Origin: JBLHUT01 sp047629975 | GTDB taxonomy: Bacteria; Pseudomonadota; Alphaproteobacteria; Rhodobacterales; Rhodobacteraceae | Assembly: GCA_047629975.1 (NCBI GenBank) | Contig: JBLHUT010000211.1 | Span: 1-6,273 of the forward strand | Reading direction: 5' to 3' | Length of the DNA stretch: 6,273 nucleotides | Part shown: one piece after another, positions 4,392 through 6,273 of the stretch | How positions within the stretch are numbered: position 1 is the stretch's first letter | Layout of the letters: the number at the start of each line of letters is the position of its first letter | Position numbers and translations under genes: made by a program | The notes under the pieces: generated by a model | What the model was told of the DNA's origin: nothing | Databases searched by the model: none | What the model saw: only the letters and a program-made list of their open reading frames with translations

Positions 4392-6273
4392 ATGCGAAAC
4401 ATATGCCTTTATCTGATTTTCCTGTCCGGCATTCTTTGGTCTGGTCTTGCGTTTGCCCAAGACAGCACCGAGCGTGCCCGCACCGTCCAGCAGATGATGC
4501 GCGCCGTTCAATCCGCAGACTGGGCACAGGCCCAGGGCGCCGCCACACAGGCCGGACCTGTTGCCAGCGACATTCTGGAGTGGCACCGCCTGCGGGCGGC
4601 ATCGGTGCCAGATCTGGACAACGGCCAACCGGCCCGCAGTTTTGCACAATATCGCGATTTTCTGACGCGCAACGCTGACTGGCCGGGCCTTCCGTTTTTG
4701 AAAATGCGCGGCGAAGGTGCCATTACGGCACAAACCGCACCCGATGACGTTCTGGCCTATTTTGGCACTGGTATCCCCCAAACAGCCAACGGTTTCCTTC
4801 GGTTGATCGAGGCGTACCGCGCAACCGCACTTTCGAGCGAGGCAGAAACATTGAGCCTTCTAGGCTGGCGCAGCTACGATCTGTCGGACGAGGTGGAAAC
4901 CGCGCTGCTGGCTCTTTATCCCGATGTTCTGGCCCCGCATCATCAGGCGCGGCTGGATGATCTTTTGTGGCGCGACCGGACCGGGGCCGCCCGAAGAATG
5001 CTGCCTTTGGTTTCCGAAGGGCAGCGTGCGCTGGCCCTTGCACGCATCGGATTGAAACAGCAGGTGCCCGGCGTCGATGCCCTGATCGAGGCGGTACCGG
5101 CCGACCTGCAATCTGACGCGGGCCTCGCTTATGACCGGTTTATCTGGCGCGCCAGCAAGGGACGCGCAGACGATGCAATCGGGCTTTTGCGCGAACGCAG
5201 CAGCGGGCCGGACGCGCTTGGCCGTCCCGCCGAATGGTCGAACTGGCGTCGGATCTATGCCCGCAAACTGATGCGCGACGGGGCGTTTACCCAAGCTTAC
5301 GGCATCGCCTCGGCGCATTTTCTGCTGGAGGGTGGCGCCTATGCCGATCTTGAATGGCTGTCGGGATTTATCGCATTGCGGTTTCTGGCCGATCCGGAGC
5401 TGGCGCTGCTGCACTTCGATCACTTCCGACAAGCCGTAAGCACGCCGATCAGTCTGGGTCGGGCCGGATATTGGCAAGGGCGCGCCCACGCGGCTCTCGG
5501 AAACACAGACGCCGCGAACGCCGCCTATGGATTCGGTGCGCAATACCAGAGCAGTTACTACGGATTGCTGTCGGCCGAGGCGATCGGTCTGCCGCTTGAC
5601 CCTGCATTCGGGCCACAAATCGAGGCCTTTCCCGCGCTCTCGACGGCTCCTTTCGCAAGCTCGCAGGTGTTGGCCGCGGCCCTGATCCTTTATGAGGCCG
5701 GCAGCACCGCGTTGGCCGAAAGGTTTCTGACGCATCTCACGGAAACCCAAGACCGCACAGGTGCCGGACAGCTGGCCGCGCTGGCGCTCGCGCTTGACGA
5801 GCCGCACATCGCGCTGATGATCGCCAAACGCGCGGCCGATGCCGGAATTGTCCTGCCCGACGCCTATTACCCGCTTTATGCCCGCGCCGCTGTCGATCTG
5901 CCCGTGGCACAAGAGCTTGCTCTGGCGATCGCGCGCCGCGAAAGCGAATTCGACCCGACCGTTATTTCGGGCGCAGGGGCGCGCGGCTTGATGCAGGTTA
6001 TGCCCGGCACCGCGCGCGATGTGGCCTCTGAATTGGGGTTGGAGTACGATTTTGGGCGGCTGACCTCGGACCCTGATTACAACCTGAAACTGGGCGCGCA
6101 ATACCTTGCGAATCTGATCGCGCGCTTTGGCTCTGGTAGTGTGCTGGTAGCGGCGGGCTACAACGCCGGCCCCAGCCGCCCGGAACGCTGGATGACAGAG
6201 CAAGGCGACCCCAGAACATCCACTGTGGACATCGTCGATTGGGTCGAGCTGATCCAGTACCGCGAAACCCGCA
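4392..6273 (+). CDS. slt: Soluble lytic murein transglycosylase (Slt70-type), 3' end missing
   Basis: Periplasmic enzyme that cleaves the MurNAc-GlcNAc bond of peptidoglycan and leaves a 1,6-anhydro-MurNAc end. The frame is open from 4392 to the right edge (627 codons). Residues 1-22 are a signal peptide: Arg2, a hydrophobic core, and an AFA cleavage site before Gln23. Residues of about 25-490 are alanine-rich and helical with TPR-like repeats (for example GRAGYWQGRAHAALGN), as in the superhelical U-shaped domain of Slt70. The catalytic domain follows: the general acid Glu517 in ARRESEFDP, the ES-x-F pattern, GARGLMQVMPGTA (529-541), then LGAQYLANLI and AAGYNAGPSR around Tyr590. The last visible residues, DWVELIQYRETR, match the family motif just before the C terminus, so perhaps 20-40 residues are missing. 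No frameshift is visible. It diverges from dapA. The C-terminal family call is certain; the N-terminal domain is assigned by position and composition. Confidence 0.95.
   Translation, partial: MRNICLYLIFLSGILWSGLAFAQDSTERARTVQQMMRAVQSADWAQAQGAATQAGPVASDILEWHRLRAASVPDLDNGQPARSFAQYRDFLTRNADWPGLPFLKMRGEGAITAQTAPDDVLAYFGTGIPQTANGFLRLIEAYRATALSSEAETLSLLGWRSYDLSDEVETALLALYPDVLAPHHQARLDDLLWRDRTGAARRMLPLVSEGQRALALARIGLKQQVPGVDALIEAVPADLQSDAGLAYDRFIWRASKGRADDAIGLLRERSSGPDALGRPAEWSNWRRIYARKLMRDGAFTQAYGIASAHFLLEGGAYADLEWLSGFIALRFLADPELALLHFDHFRQAVSTPISLGRAGYWQGRAHAALGNTDAANAAYGFGAQYQSSYYGLLSAEAIGLPLDPAFGPQIEAFPALSTAPFASSQVLAAALILYEAGSTALAERFLTHLTETQDRTGAGQLAALALALDEPHIALMIAKRAADAGIVLPDAYYPLYARAAVDLPVAQELALAIARRESEFDPTVISGAGARGLMQVMPGTARDVASELGLEYDFGRLTSDPDYNLKLGAQYLANLIARFGSGSVLVAAGYNAGPSRPERWMTEQGDPRTSTVDIVDWVELIQYRETR

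Noticed and set aside
4860..6203. Long open frame of 447 codons on the minus strand
   Set aside because: It lies wholly antisense to slt, whose protein has a signal peptide and all transglycosylase motifs. The antisense product is rich in Arg and Gln and shows no domain. It is the usual result of high-GC codon bias.

Overview
The window looks like a core chromosomal segment of an alphaproteobacterium, most likely Rhodobacterales (Roseobacter/Paracoccus group). It is GC-rich. The aminotransferase closely resembles, from memory, the Paracoccus denitrificans aromatic aminotransferase, and the order slt / dapA / smpB / sulfurtransferase / aminotransferase is one I associate with that order. No rRNA, tRNA, mobile element, CRISPR array or phage gene was seen.

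Layout: (1) 1-630, plus strand, the C-terminal two thirds of a DMT/EamA membrane transporter, cut by the left edge. (2) 617-4191, minus strand, four genes transcribed right to left: dapA, smpB, a 3-mercaptopyruvate sulfurtransferase (sseA-like) and an aromatic/aspartate aminotransferase (tyrB-like). The last two overlap by an ATGA. The aminotransferase also overlaps the transporter tail-to-tail by 14 bp. (3) 4192-4391, a 200-bp divergent control region holding a strong dapA ribosome binding site and two inverted repeats. (4) 4392-6273, plus strand, a soluble lytic murein transglycosylase (Slt70 type) with signal peptide and complete catalytic motifs, cut by the right edge shortly before its expected end.

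Functional reading: DapA commits aspartate semialdehyde to diaminopimelate and lysine, so it feeds peptidoglycan precursor supply, while the divergent Slt degrades peptidoglycan in the periplasm. SmpB is the tmRNA partner for ribosome rescue. The overlapping sulfurtransferase and aminotransferase could form a short cysteine catabolic route (cysteine to 3-mercaptopyruvate to transferred sulfur); this is an inference from family chemistry and gene overlap. All genes look intact and ordinary. I found no convincing new system; the points worth a second look are in the control regions and in how the genes are joined.
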